Below are positions 33,620 to 42,997 of a stretch of DNA of 64,000 bases, piece by piece. The stretch is from the NCBI RefSeq assembly GCF_003234175.2, contig NZ_CP126257.1, positions 124,001 to 188,000 on the forward strand. The letters run 5' to 3'. The position numbers and the translations under genes were made by a program. Position 1 is the stretch's first letter; every line of letters begins with the position of its first letter. The notes under the pieces are model-generated. The model was not told where the DNA came from and did no database searches. It was given only the letters and a program-made list of their open reading frames with translations. This stretch comes from Curtobacterium sp. MCSS17_007. GTDB taxonomy: Bacteria > Actinomycetota > Actinomycetes > Actinomycetales > Microbacteriaceae.

Positions 33620-34981
33620 ATGCTCCCCTCCTCGCGGCCCACCGTCGCACTCGCCGCCGGGCGCGCTCCCCGCATCGTGTTCGTCGGCGCCGGCAGCGTC
33701 GTCTTCACCCGACAGCTGCTCGCCGACCTCCTCCGCTACGACGACCTCCCGGAGCTGGACCTCCGGCTGTTCGACGTCGACGAGCGTCGCCTCGCCGTCG
33801 CCGAGGCCACCGCCCGCCAGGTGAGCGAGCGCCTCGCGCGCCCGGTCAGCGTGACGGCGACCACCGACCGCCGTCGCGCCCTCGCCGATGCGGACTTCGT
33901 CGTCGACATGGTGCAGATCGGCGGGATCGCGGCGACCCGGACGGACCTGGAGATCCCGGAGCGGTACGGCCTCCACCAGACGATCGGCGACACGACGGGG
34001 GTCGGCGGCGTGTTCCGCGCCCTCCGGACCTTCCCGTTCCTCACCGACCTCACCGCGGACATGCGCGAGGTCGCCCCGGGCGCGGTGCTGCTCAACTACA
34101 CGAACCCGATGGCGATGAACATCTGGTGGGCGAACACCGTCGCGCCGGACATCACCGCGCTCGGGCTCTGCCACAGCGTCTACTGGACGGCGCACGACCT
34201 CGCGGAGCTGGTCGGCCTCGGCGTCGAGCAGACCCGGTTCCGCGCGGCCGGCGTCAACCACCAGTCGTGGCTGCTCGAGTGGACGCACGACGGAGAAGAC
34301 CTCTACCCCCGGCTCCGCGAGCGCATCCGGCAGGACCCGGAGCTCGAACGCCGGGTGCGCGTCGAGATGTACAAGCGGATCGGCTTCTACCCGACCGAGA
34401 CGAGCGAGCACTCCTCGGAGTACCTGTCGTGGTTCCTCCGCTCGCCCGAGCAGGTGGACCGGTTCCGCCTGCGCCCGCTCGAGTACATCGGCATCTCCGA
34501 GGACAACGTCGCGGAGTTCGAGGCGGCAGAGCGCGACCTGGCGGCCGGGCGACCCGTGCAGCTCGAGGAGGGCGCGTCGGAGTACGCGCCGCAGGTCATC
34601 CACTCGCTGGTCACCGGCACCGAGCGCGAGATCCACGCGAACGTGCCGAACACCGGGCTCATCGACAACCTGCCGGCGGGCTGCGTCGTCGAGGTCCCGA
34701 CCACGGTCGGCGCCGGCGGCATCGCACCGATCCCGATGGGGGCGCTCCCCGTGCAGGCCGCCGCGCTGAACCGGTCGTACGTCTCCGTGAACGAGCTCAC
34801 GGTGCACGCCGCGCGGACCGGTGACCCCGTCGCGATCCGGCAGGCGGTGCTCACGGACCCGAACGCGTCCTCGACGCTCACGCCCGAGCAGATCTGGGAG
34901 CTGTGCAACGACCTCGTGGTCGCCCACGGCGACCTGTTGCCCGAGCCGCTCCGCGAGACGGTCCCCGCGCGCGGCATCTGA
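33620..34981 (+). CDS. melA: GH4 alpha-galactosidase
   Basis: A 453-residue NAD- and Mn-dependent family GH4 glycosidase that cleaves alpha-galactosides such as melibiose by a redox mechanism. Seen: a Rossmann start RIVFVGAGSVVFTRQL, the metal/sugar motif LLNYTNPMAMN, GLCHSVYWT with the metal-ligand Cys/His, and GVNHQSWLLEW. It has no signal peptide. It is first in an operon with a lipoprotein and two permeases (spacing 48, 10 and overlap), so imported sugars are cut inside the cell. CHSV fits alpha-galactosidase members rather than the glucosidase branch. Confidence 0.9.
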   Translation: MLPSSRPTVALAAGRAPRIVFVGAGSVVFTRQLLADLLRYDDLPELDLRLFDVDERRLAVAEATARQVSERLARPVSVTATTDRRRALADADFVVDMVQIGGIAATRTDLEIPERYGLHQTIGDTTGVGGVFRALRTFPFLTDLTADMREVAPGAVLLNYTNPMAMNIWWANTVAPDITALGLCHSVYWTAHDLAELVGLGVEQTRFRAAGVNHQSWLLEWTHDGEDLYPRLRERIRQDPELERRVRVEMYKRIGFYPTETSEHSSEYLSWFLRSPEQVDRFRLRPLEYIGISEDNVAEFEAAERDLAAGRPVQLEEGASEYAPQVIHSLVTGTEREIHANVPNTGLIDNLPAGCVVEVPTTVGAGGIAPIPMGALPVQAAALNRSYVSVNELTVHAARTGDPVAIRQAVLTDPNASSTLTPEQIWELCNDLVVAHGDLLPEPLRETVPARGI

Positions 34982-35028
34982 CCCGGCCGACCGCCGACGA
35001 CGCACCACTGACGACGAAGGAGTCCGCA

Positions 35029-36372
35029 GTGACACGCACCAGGACCCGCACCAGGACCCGCACCAGCAGCCGCACCAGCACCGCACGCGCGGCGCTCGCC
35101 GTCGCGATCGCGGTCGCCGCGACGGTCCTCACCGGCTGCGCCCCGCAGGGCGCCACCGTGCTCGACACCACCGCGCAGGTCCACCTCACCATGTGGTCAG
35201 GGCAGAGCGACCAGGCGGCGAAGCTCCTGCAGGGGCTCGTCGACGAGTACGAGGACGCGCACCCGAACGTGACGATCGACATGTCCTCCGGGGCGTCGTC
35301 GACCGACGAGCTGCTCCAGAAGCTCGCGGCCTCGTTCGCGGGCAACGACTCACCGGACATCTCGTACACCTTCGGGTCGTGGGCGAGCCAGCTCGAACGG
35401 TCCGGGCGGACGCTCGACCTCCGCCCCGAGGCCGAGGACCCCGACACCCACTGGGACGAGTTCTCCCCGGCGGCCCGCGGGACCGCGCAGCCGACCGGGC
35501 GGAAGGTGATCGGCTTCCCCGCGGTCGTCGACAACATCTCGCTCTTCTACAACAAGACGGTCTTCGACGCCGCCGGCGAGCCCTACCCGACGGCGGACTG
35601 GGACTGGGCGGACTTCCGCCGCGCGGCGAAGGCGCTGACGGACCGGGACAGCCAGACCTTCGGGTACGGCTACTCGGTGTCCGGCAGCGAGGAGACCACG
35701 TGGCAGATGTGGCCCCACCTCTGGCAGAACGGCGGCTCGATCCTGTCCGCGGACGGTGAGCACGCGGCGTTCGACTCGACGGCCGGCGTCGACGCGCTGA
35801 CCTTCATGCGGTCGATGGCCGTCACGGACCGGAGCGTCTACCTCGACCAGACGGACACGAAGTTCGCGCAGCTGTTCGAGAGCGACCGCATCGGCATGAT
35901 CACCTCGGGCCCGTGGGAGCTCTCCGCCCTGCAGACCGCCGGCACGTCGTACGGGGTGGTGCGGCTCCCGGGGACGGACGGCGACCATCAGACGGTGTCC
36001 GGGCCCGACCTGTGGACCCTGTTCGACAACCACGACGTGAACCGTGCGTACTGGGCGAAGGACTTCACGAAGTGGCTGACCTCGCCAGCGCAGGACGAGC
36101 GGTTCAACGTCGCGGTCGGCAACCTGCCGCTGCGGTCGAGCGAGGCCGACAGCCCGGCCTTCCGCGAGCAGGTCGACGCACTGCCCGGGCTCGACGTCAT
36201 CCAGGCGAACTCGGCGAACGCGGAGCAGGTCCGTCCGACCCTGCCCGGCTACAACGGCCTGTCGGAGGCGTTCGGCGACGCGGTCGCCCGCGTGCTGCAG
36301 GGCGAGGGCGAGCCGGCCGAGGCACTCCGGCAGGCGACCGTCGCCGCCGACAAGGCACTCCGTCAGGGCTAG
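35029..36372 (+). CDS. ABC sugar-binding lipoprotein
   Basis: A 447-residue extracellular solute-binding protein of the family-1 (CUT1) type. The lipobox LTGC gives a lipid-anchored Cys after a 30-residue signal. The N-terminus is an unusual (RT)5-like run encoded by near-perfect 12-base repeats (35,032-35,075). The body shows the two-lobed pattern: SPDISYTFGSWASQL, VVDNISLFYNKTVFDAAG and GYSVSGSEETTWQMWP. Probable ligand: alpha-galactosides, from the GH4 gene upstream. GTG 35029 has GAAGGAG 6 bases upstream. Confidence 0.9.
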   Translation: MTRTRTRTRTRTSSRTSTARAALAVAIAVAATVLTGCAPQGATVLDTTAQVHLTMWSGQSDQAAKLLQGLVDEYEDAHPNVTIDMSSGASSTDELLQKLAASFAGNDSPDISYTFGSWASQLERSGRTLDLRPEAEDPDTHWDEFSPAARGTAQPTGRKVIGFPAVVDNISLFYNKTVFDAAGEPYPTADWDWADFRRAAKALTDRDSQTFGYGYSVSGSEETTWQMWPHLWQNGGSILSADGEHAAFDSTAGVDALTFMRSMAVTDRSVYLDQTDTKFAQLFESDRIGMITSGPWELSALQTAGTSYGVVRLPGTDGDHQTVSGPDLWTLFDNHDVNRAYWAKDFTKWLTSPAQDERFNVAVGNLPLRSSEADSPAFREQVDALPGLDVIQANSANAEQVRPTLPGYNGLSEAFGDAVARVLQGEGEPAEALRQATVAADKALRQG

Positions 36373-36381
36373 GAGGCCCCC

Positions 36382-37332
36382 GTGACCACTCCCGCACCCC
36401 GCACCCGTCCGACCACCGACACCGAGCCGCCGCGTCCCGTGCGCCGACGCCGGTCCGCCGCAGCCCGTGAAGGGGTCGCCGGCTGGGGCTTCGTCGCCCC
36501 GGCCTTGGCGATCGTGCTCGGCCTCACGGTCTTCCCCGGCGTCTGGGCGCTCGTGCTGTCGTTCCAGCGCTGGGACGGCTTCAGCCCGCCGTCCTTCGCC
36601 GGCGTCGAGAACTACCAGGACCTGACCACCGACGCGAGTGCGCTCGCGGCCGCCGTGCACACCCTGCTCTACACGGTCCTGTTCGTCCCCGCGTCCCTGC
36701 TGCTCGGCCTCGCCCTGGCCGTCGCGCTGAACCGGCGCATCCGGTTCATCGGGCTGTACCGCACGGCGATCTTCGTGCCGTTCGTGGCGTCCGCCGCGGC
36801 GACCGGCATCCTGACCACGTACCTCTTCAGCCCACAGTTCGGCATCGTGAACAGCGTCCTGCGCGTGCTGCACGTCCCGCCGCAGGGCTGGCTCGAGGAC
36901 CGCTCCGAGGCGATGGTCGTGATCGTCATCATGTCCCTGTGGGGGCAGGCGGCCTTCACGACCGTCATCTACCTCGCGGCGCTGCAGGACGTCCCCGGCG
37001 ACGTGCTCGAGGCAGCGCGGATCGACGGCGCGAACACCTGGCAGACGTTCTGGCGCGTGGTCTGGCCGCAGCTCGCTCCCGTCACCGCGTTCGTCGGCAT
37101 CTACCAGACCCTGCAGGCCGTGCAGCTCTTCGACCTCGTCTACGCGACCACCCGCGGTGGACCCCTCGACGCCACCCAGACGATCGTCTACTACCTGTGG
37201 AAGACGGCCTTCCAGAACCTGCAGTTCGGGTACGGGTCCGCCATCGCCTACGGCATGTTCTTCGTCACCCTCACCGCGACCGTGATCGTCACGGTCGTGC
37301 AGCGCCGAGCCGGAAGGAAGGCGGCACGATGA
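36382..37332 (+). CDS. ABC sugar permease, MalF-like
   Basis: A 316-residue inner-membrane permease with six membrane segments and the EAARIDGANTWQTFWRVVWP loop that docks the ATPase. AGGAGG lies five bases before GTG 36382. It overlaps the next permease by 4 bases (ATGA). No ATPase gene is present in this operon; a shared MsmK/MsiK-type ATPase encoded elsewhere is expected. Confidence 0.93.
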   Translation: MTTPAPRTRPTTDTEPPRPVRRRRSAAAREGVAGWGFVAPALAIVLGLTVFPGVWALVLSFQRWDGFSPPSFAGVENYQDLTTDASALAAAVHTLLYTVLFVPASLLLGLALAVALNRRIRFIGLYRTAIFVPFVASAAATGILTTYLFSPQFGIVNSVLRVLHVPPQGWLEDRSEAMVVIVIMSLWGQAAFTTVIYLAALQDVPGDVLEAARIDGANTWQTFWRVVWPQLAPVTAFVGIYQTLQAVQLFDLVYATTRGGPLDATQTIVYYLWKTAFQNLQFGYGSAIAYGMFFVTLTATVIVTVVQRRAGRKAAR

Positions 37333-38231
37333 CCGTGGAGACCCGAGTACTCGAGACCCCGAACCGGCCGGGCGCCGTCGCGGCTCCCTCAGCGCCGACC
37401 GCGTCCCGTCGTCGACGCCGCCTGCCGTTCAGCCCCTGGCACCTCCTGCTCGCCCCGGTGGCGCTCCTGTTCCTGTTGCCGTTCGTCGAGATGTTCCTGA
37501 CCTCGCTCGAACCGGCGTCGGAGATCAACAAGTTCCCGCCGTCGTTCCTGCCGACGCAGTTCACCCTGTCGGGCTACACCCGCCTGTTCGCCGAGTCGGA
37601 CATCCTGCACTGGCTCCTCAACACGGTCATCGTGTCGGCGTCGGCGATCGTCTCGCACCTCGTCCTGTGCTCGCTGGCCGGCTACGGGTTCGCGCGGCTG
37701 CGGTTCCCGGGGCGGACGTTCGGGTTCCTGGCGATCCTCGCGACGATCATGATCCCGTCGCAACTCCTCATGATCCCCACGTACGTGATGTTCGCCCGGC
37801 TGCACCTCGTGGACAGCCTCGGTGCGGCGATCGTCCCGTGGCTCGCGTCGGCGTTCGGCATCTTCCTGATGCGGCAGTTCTTCCTGTCCCTGCCCGCCGA
37901 GCTCGAGGAGGCCGGCCAGATCGACGGCTGCACCCGCCTGCAGGTGTTCTTCCGGATCGTCCTGCCGCTCGCCCGACCGGCGCTCGCGACGCTCGCGATC
38001 TTCACCCTGCTCGGGTCCTGGAACGACCTGGTCTGGCCGCTCGTCGCGATCAACGACGCGGACTCCTTCACGCTGCAGCTCGGCCTGACGAACTTCCAGG
38101 GGGCGCGCCGGACCGACTGGTCGCTGCTGATGGCCGGCAACGTGGTCGCGACGCTGCCGCTGATCCTGCTCTTCCTGGTCGCGCAGAAGCAGTTCGTTGC
38201 GACCATGGCCTCGGCCGGCTTGAAGGGCTGA
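37329..38231 (+). CDS. ABC sugar permease, MalG-like
   Basis: A 300-residue permease with six membrane segments and the ATPase-docking loop EEAGQIDGCTRLQVFFRIVLP. It partners the MalF-like permease, overlapping it by 4 bases. A 17-base palindrome arm begins 14 bases after the stop and ends the operon. Confidence 0.93.
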   Translation: MTVETRVLETPNRPGAVAAPSAPTASRRRRRLPFSPWHLLLAPVALLFLLPFVEMFLTSLEPASEINKFPPSFLPTQFTLSGYTRLFAESDILHWLLNTVIVSASAIVSHLVLCSLAGYGFARLRFPGRTFGFLAILATIMIPSQLLMIPTYVMFARLHLVDSLGAAIVPWLASAFGIFLMRQFFLSLPAELEEAGQIDGCTRLQVFFRIVLPLARPALATLAIFTLLGSWNDLVWPLVAINDADSFTLQLGLTNFQGARRTDWSLLMAGNVVATLPLILLFLVAQKQFVATMASAGLKG

Positions 38232-38244
38232 GCGGGACGCAGCG

Positions 38245-38284
38245 GACGGGAGGCACGGTGCTCACGGGCACCGTGCCTCCCGTC
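38245..38284. repeat. GGGAGGC palindromic repeat, copy 4 (variant)
   Basis: GACGGGAGGCACGGTGC and its complement, 17-base arms with a 6-base loop. The GCGCGG of copies 1-3 is replaced here by CACGG. It starts 14 bases after the permease stop. Confidence 0.85.
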
Positions 38285-38299
38285 GTGCGTGCGGTCGGT

Positions 38300-38340
38300 C
38301 CGGAGGCGCGGGGCGGCCCGGCACCGTGCCTCCCGTCCGG
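38300..38340. repeat. GGGAGGC-type repeat, imperfect copy 5
   Basis: Starts CCGGAGGCGCGGGGC and ends GCACCGTGCCTCCCG. The left arm has lost the ACGG and differs at several bases, so it is a decayed copy next to copy 4. Confidence 0.6.
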
Positions 38341-38360
38341 GAGTCCCACCGGTACGACGA

Positions 38361-38387
38361 AGCGCCCCTCGGATCCCGAGGGGCGCT
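38361..38387. terminator. hairpin between convergent permease genes
   Basis: AGCGCCCCTCGG pairs perfectly with CCGAGGGGCGCT around a 3-base loop. It lies between the two convergent transporter operons. Confidence 0.65.
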
Positions 38388-38415
38388 GTCGTCCGGTGGC
38401 CGTGTCGGCCACCGC

Positions 38416-39324
38416 TCACTTCAGGCCGGAGGACGCGAGCCCGTCGATCACCCGCCGCTGCAGCACGATGAACAGGACCAGTACCGGCGCCATCGCCATC
38501 AGGCTCGCCGCCATGAGCAGGGGGTAGTCGATCGTGCGGTCGCTGGAGAGCGTCGCGAGCCCGGCGGCGAGCGGCATGTCCTCGGCGCGGGTGGAGACCA
38601 CCAGCGGCCAGAGCAGCTCGTTCCACGACCACAGCACCGTCGTGATCGCGAGCACGCTGATGGACGGACGCGCGAGCGGCAGCATGATCCGCCAGAAGGT
38701 CTGGAACGGGTTCGCGCCGTCCATGCGCGCCGCCTCCTCGAGCTCGGCGGGCATGTTGAGGAACGCCGTCCGCATCAGGAACGTGCCGAAGGCGCTGAAC
38801 AGGCCGGGCGCGACGATGCCGGCCAGGGTGTCGAGCCACCCGAGGCCCTGCACGATCTGGTACTGCGAGATCAGGTAGACCTGCGACGGCACCAGCAGGA
38901 TCGACAGCACGATGCCGAGGATGATCGCGCGTCCACGGAACCGCATGCGGGCGAACGCGTAGCCGGCGAGCGTGCACAGCACGATCTGCGCCAGGGTGCG
39001 GATCAGGGTCACCCAGATCGAGGTCGCGAGCTGGTCGAGGAAGGGGAGCCGCTCGAAGACCCGGGCGAAGTTGCCCCACTGCAGCTCGCTCGGCCAGAAG
39101 GTGGGCGTCGGCGAGGTGACCTGCGCGTTCGTGGACAGCGCCATGACGATCTGCCACAGGAACGGGAACGCCATGACGAACCCGCCGATGCCGAGCACCA
39201 CGTGGATCCACCAGTGGCTGCCGCCCCGGCGGCCGGGCCGCGCCGTGGTCTGCACGCGGGTGCGGCCCGCCGCCCTCGTGGCCGCCGCGACCTTGCTGCC
39301 GCGTGCGTCGATGATGCCGGTCAT
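38416..39324 (-). CDS. ABC sugar permease, MalG-like (second system)
   Basis: A 302-residue permease with six membrane segments and the docking loop EEAARMDGANPFQTFWRIMLP. It is the last gene of the operon reading Gfo/Idh/MocA protein, binding lipoprotein, permease, permease. Its ATG overlaps the stop of the permease before it (ATGA). Confidence 0.93.
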   Translation of the reverse strand: MTGIIDARGSKVAAATRAAGRTRVQTTARPGRRGGSHWWIHVVLGIGGFVMAFPFLWQIVMALSTNAQVTSPTPTFWPSELQWGNFARVFERLPFLDQLATSIWVTLIRTLAQIVLCTLAGYAFARMRFRGRAIILGIVLSILLVPSQVYLISQYQIVQGLGWLDTLAGIVAPGLFSAFGTFLMRTAFLNMPAELEEAARMDGANPFQTFWRIMLPLARPSISVLAITTVLWSWNELLWPLVVSTRAEDMPLAAGLATLSSDRTIDYPLLMAASLMAMAPVLVLFIVLQRRVIDGLASSGLK

Positions 39325-40274
39325 GACTGGACCCACTTCCGCTGGACCCGGAACTGCACGACGGTGATGATGCCGATGAGCACGAAGATCACCATCGCGA
39401 TCGCAGCCGCGAAGCCCTTGTCGTTGTCGATGAACCCGGCGTTGTAGAAGTAGAAGACGAGGGACATCGTCTCCGGGATGACCGGGTTGGTGGAGCCGAG
39501 GATGGCGTAGAGCAGGTCGAACAGCTGGAAGCTCGAGATCGTGGTGACCACGAGCACGAAGAAGATGCTCGGCGTCAGCAGCGGCACGGTGAGCGAGCGG
39601 AACTGGCGCCAGCGGCTCGCGCCGTCGAGCTCGGCGGCCTCGTAGAGCTCGGGCGGGATGTCCTTGAGTCCGGCGCCGAGGATGATCATCGAGAACCCGA
39701 GCGAGGACCACAGGCCGACGAGGGACACCGCGACGAGCGCGAAGCCCGGGGTCGAGATCCAGTACGGGCCGTCGATGCCGAAGCGGCCGAGGAACCAGTT
39801 CACGATGCCGAAGTCGCCGTTGAACATGATCCGCCAGACCAGGGCGATCGCGGCGGGCATGGCCACGTAGGGCAGGAAGAAGAGCACGCGGTAGAACTGC
39901 GCGAACCGCAGGCCCGGGGTGTTGAGCAGACTGGCGAGCCAGACCGCGATCGGGATGCCGAGCAGGACGATCACCGTGTAGACGATCGTGTTGACGAGCG
40001 ACTGGTACAGCTGCGGGTCGGTCAGCAGGCGAGCATAGTTCGCGAGTCCGGTGAAGGTGGCGCCGCCGAAGACGCCCCAGCTCGTGAACGAGTACCAGAA
40101 GGTCTGCAGGATCGGCCAGATGAAGAACGTGCCGACGCCGATCAGCAGCGGGAGCACGAACAGCCACGGCCAGATGCCGTCCGTGCGGTGGGCACGGGTC
40201 GGCCTGGGCCGCTCGTCGTGGTGGGGTCGGGACGGCGGGCGGGTCGCCCTCGTCTGCCGGGTGGTGGTGGTCAT
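39321..40274 (-). CDS. ABC sugar permease, MalF-like (second system)
   Basis: A 317-residue six-segment permease with the docking loop YEAAELDGASRWRQFRSLTVP. A short basic N-terminus is rich in Arg and His. AGGAG lies 8 bases before the ATG. A 16-base-arm hairpin separates it from the upstream lipoprotein gene. Confidence 0.93.
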   Translation of the reverse strand: MTTTTRQTRATRPPSRPHHDERPRPTRAHRTDGIWPWLFVLPLLIGVGTFFIWPILQTFWYSFTSWGVFGGATFTGLANYARLLTDPQLYQSLVNTIVYTVIVLLGIPIAVWLASLLNTPGLRFAQFYRVLFFLPYVAMPAAIALVWRIMFNGDFGIVNWFLGRFGIDGPYWISTPGFALVAVSLVGLWSSLGFSMIILGAGLKDIPPELYEAAELDGASRWRQFRSLTVPLLTPSIFFVLVVTTISSFQLFDLLYAILGSTNPVIPETMSLVFYFYNAGFIDNDKGFAAAIAMVIFVLIGIITVVQFRVQRKWVQS

Positions 40275-40347
40275 CGGGTCGCTCCTACGCCGGGGCGGGC
40301 GGATCGAGGGGTGCGGGTGCGGGTGCGGGTGTCCGGTGGGACGGACA

Positions 40348-40383
40348 GCGCCGATCGGCCGGGCGGACCCGGCCGATCGGCGC
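40348..40383 (-). terminator. strong hairpin between lipoprotein and permease genes
   Basis: GCGCCGATCGGCCGGG and its complement form perfect 16-base arms with a 4-base loop, 6 bases past the lipoprotein stop. There is no T-run. Such hairpins typically protect or partially end the message so that more binding protein than permease is made. GGGTGC repeats lie beside it (40,313-40,330). Confidence 0.7.
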
Positions 40384-40388
40384 GACGG

Positions 40389-41702
40389 TCACTCCTTGGC
40401 GAGCGCGGCGTCCATCTCCTTCGCCAGCTGTGCGGTCACCTGGTCGACGGGTCGCGACCCGTCGAAGGCGCTCGGCAGCAGGTTCGTCTCGAGGGTGTTC
40501 CACGCGGCGGTGTTCTTCGACACCGGCAACGGCTTCGCGTAGTCGACCGCGTCGAGGAAGACCTGCAGGTCGGCGTCGGGCATGGTCTTCGTGAAGGCGT
40601 CCTGCGTGCCCTCGTAGGCCGGGATGACCGCACCCATGTCGCCCTGCTGCTGCTGGGCCGGCCCGCTCGCCAGGTACGCCTGCAACGCCTGGGCGGCCGC
40701 CTTGTTCTTCGACCCGGCCGCGACGACGTTCGAGACACCGTGGATCACGGTTGCCTGCTCCTTGCCCTTCGGCAGCGGGTAGACGACGACGTCCTGCTCC
40801 ATGTCGGTGCCGATGAGGGCCGACCGGAACCAGCTGCCGCCCTGGTACATCGCGAGCTTGCCGGAGGTGAACCACTGGTCCGCCGTGGTGTCGGTCAGCT
40901 GCTTGATCGTCGGCGAGGCGCCGGAGTCGATCAGGTCGGTCCAGAACCGGATGCCGTCCTGGGCGGCCTTCGTGTCGTACTCCGACTTCCCGTCGTCGAC
41001 GACGGAGCCGCCGGCCTGGAAGATCGTGTCGTAGTAGGTGGTCTGTCCGTCCATACCACCGGCGGCGCCGTACGCACCGTCGCCCTGCAGCTTCTGCGAC
41101 AGTTCGGCTGCGGTGTCCTGGAAGTCCTGCCAGGTCCAGTCCTTCGACGGCAGCGGCACGCCGGCCTTCTCGAACAGCGCCTTGTTCACCCAGACGCCGA
41201 TGGTGTCGAAGTCCTTCGGCACGCCGTACTGCGTGCCGTCGTAGGTGTACAGGTCGTCGAGCGCCTTCGAGTACTTCGACGGGTCGATCGCGCCCGACTC
41301 GACCGCGCCGGTGATCGGCGCGAGCTTGCCGTTGGCCGCGTAGAGCTGGAAGTTCGGGCCGTTCATCCAGAACAGGTCGGGGAGGGTGTTGCTGGAACCC
41401 TGCGTCTGCAGCTTCGTGAAGTAGTTGGCGAAGGGCGTCACGTCCACGTTGACCCGGATGTCCGGGTACTCCTCGTTGAAGCCCTTGATGTTCGCCTTGA
41501 TCGCGTCGGCCTGGTTCTGGTCCCAGACGGCGTAGGTCAGGTCGGCCTTCGTGTCCTTCGCGACCGTGCCCGTCCCGGAGTCGGAGCCGGCGGAGGACGC
41601 GCTGCTGCACCCCGCGAGGAGTGTGACGGCGCTGACCGCGGCAGCGAGGCCGAGCAGGACACGGCGGCGACCGCGGCCGTGACGGGGGGAGGGGAGGGTC
41701 AT
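40389..41702 (-). CDS. ABC sugar-binding lipoprotein (second system)
   Basis: A 437-residue family-1 solute-binding protein. The Tat-like basic start (RHGRGRRRVLLG) leads to the lipobox LLAGC. The body has LTYAVWDQNQADAIKANIKGF, LPDLFWMNGPNF and WVNKALFEKAGVPLPSKDWTW, typical of oligosaccharide-binding CUT1 proteins. The ATG overlaps the stop of the Gfo/Idh/MocA gene (ATGA), so the two are coupled. Ligand unknown; nearby ROK kinase and NagA suggest an amino sugar or its glycoside. Confidence 0.9.
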   Translation of the reverse strand: MTLPSPRHGRGRRRVLLGLAAAVSAVTLLAGCSSASSAGSDSGTGTVAKDTKADLTYAVWDQNQADAIKANIKGFNEEYPDIRVNVDVTPFANYFTKLQTQGSSNTLPDLFWMNGPNFQLYAANGKLAPITGAVESGAIDPSKYSKALDDLYTYDGTQYGVPKDFDTIGVWVNKALFEKAGVPLPSKDWTWQDFQDTAAELSQKLQGDGAYGAAGGMDGQTTYYDTIFQAGGSVVDDGKSEYDTKAAQDGIRFWTDLIDSGASPTIKQLTDTTADQWFTSGKLAMYQGGSWFRSALIGTDMEQDVVVYPLPKGKEQATVIHGVSNVVAAGSKNKAAAQALQAYLASGPAQQQQGDMGAVIPAYEGTQDAFTKTMPDADLQVFLDAVDYAKPLPVSKNTAAWNTLETNLLPSAFDGSRPVDQVTAQLAKEMDAALAKE

Positions 41703-42940
41703 CGGGTGTTCCTTCCGGAGGGGTCGTCGTGGCCGGCTGTGGCCGTGAAGTGACGGATGGTGGCTTCGGGGAGGGGCGGCACGTCGAGCGGGACGGAGCC
41801 GCCCCGCAGGGAACGCGTGGCGAGCGCTCCCGCGGCGACCGCGGCACGTGCCGCGATCGGGGACAGGGTCGTCGGCTCACCGAGGGCGACGGAGCGCAGG
41901 AACTCGGTCATGGTGAGGAGGTCGGCGTCGGCGTGGCCGTCCTCGACGCCGTCGATCGGGTACTCCACGTCACCGGCGACGTCCCAGTTGCGGCGCTGGT
42001 TCCACACCTTGACGACACCGCCGCCGGTGTCCCCGACGTTCTCGAGTCGGCCGTGGGTGCCGATCACGGTGTAGTTCCGCCAGTAGTCGGGCGTGAAGTG
42101 GCACTGCTCGTAGCTGGCCTGCACGCCGTTCTCGAGCGTCATCATCACCATCGAGACGTCCTCGACGTCGACGACCGGGTTGAGGCCGGTCTGCTCGGCG
42201 GGCGGCCAGTTGTCGAACGAGAACCAGTCGGTCATGAGCTCGTCACTGCGGTCGCGCCGGTCGGTGACGTCGCCGTAGACCGAGAGCGACCCCATCCCGA
42301 CGACACGGCTGGTGTACGCGCCGGCGAGGGCGTGCACGACGTCGAGGTCGTGGCTCGCCTTCTGCAGCAGGAGCGAGTTCACGCGGCTGCGGTCGGCGTG
42401 CCAGTCCTTGAAGTAGTAGTCGCCGCCGTTGCCGACGAAGTGGCGGACCCAGACGGCCTTGACCTCGCCGATCTCCCCGCGGGCGATCACCTCGCGCATG
42501 AGGCGGACGACGGCTGCGTGGCGGAAGTTGTGGCCGACGTACAGCGGTGTGCCGGTCTCGGCGGCGGTGTTCAGGACGGCGTCGGCGTCCTCGACGGTGA
42601 TCGCCAGGGGCTTCTCGAGGTAGACGGCGATGCCGGCGCGGAGCAGGTCGATCGCGATCTGGGCGTGGGTCCAGTCCGGGGTGGTGACGATCGCCGCGTC
42701 CACCAGGTTCGGATCGCCGTCCGTGCCGATCAGGGTTCGGTGGTCGGCCACCACCTCGGCCCCTGGCCAGTGCGCGGCGGCCCGGTCGCGTCCGGCGGGT
42801 GTGGTGTCGACGGCGGCCGTGATCCGGGCGTCCACCCCGTCGGCGTCCAGGCCCGCGGCGGCCACGTGGTCAGCGATGGCCGAGCGCTGTCCGATGCCGA
42901 CGACGCCGACCCGGAGCAGGCGTGTGCTCGTGGTGGTCAT
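41699..42940 (-). CDS. Gfo/Idh/MocA-family oxidoreductase
   Basis: A 413-residue NAD(P)-dependent protein: Rossmann domain VGVVGIGQRSAIADHVAAAG, cofactor motif YLEKPLAI (the EKP Lys is catalytic in this family), and a C-terminal domain with QKASHDLDVVHALAG. Relatives carry out sugar dehydrogenation, or redox-assisted glycoside cleavage as in family GH109. It is first in an operon with a sugar importer, so it likely acts on the incoming sugar. ATG 42940 has AGGGAG five bases upstream. A 57-base in-frame extension is possible but would include the promoter. Confidence 0.8.
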   Translation of the reverse strand: MTTTSTRLLRVGVVGIGQRSAIADHVAAAGLDADGVDARITAAVDTTPAGRDRAAAHWPGAEVVADHRTLIGTDGDPNLVDAAIVTTPDWTHAQIAIDLLRAGIAVYLEKPLAITVEDADAVLNTAAETGTPLYVGHNFRHAAVVRLMREVIARGEIGEVKAVWVRHFVGNGGDYYFKDWHADRSRVNSLLLQKASHDLDVVHALAGAYTSRVVGMGSLSVYGDVTDRRDRSDELMTDWFSFDNWPPAEQTGLNPVVDVEDVSMVMMTLENGVQASYEQCHFTPDYWRNYTVIGTHGRLENVGDTGGGVVKVWNQRRNWDVAGDVEYPIDGVEDGHADADLLTMTEFLRSVALGEPTTLSPIAARAAVAAGALATRSLRGGSVPLDVPPLPEATIRHFTATAGHDDPSGRNTR

Positions 42941-42968
42941 CTCGCTCCCTTGCGTGATTGTGACGGCA

Positions 42969-42997
42969 ATGATGCCAAATCGATCATGAGTGCACAA
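42969..42997 (-). promoter_or_regulatory. promoter and operator of the Gfo/importer operon
   Basis: On the minus strand: -35 TTGTGC (42992-42997), 17-base spacer, -10 CATCAT (42969-42974). The spacer contains TCATGATCGA. The same arrangement, with GATCATGATC in a 17-base spacer, precedes the ROK kinase, which suggests one regulator. Confidence 0.6.
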
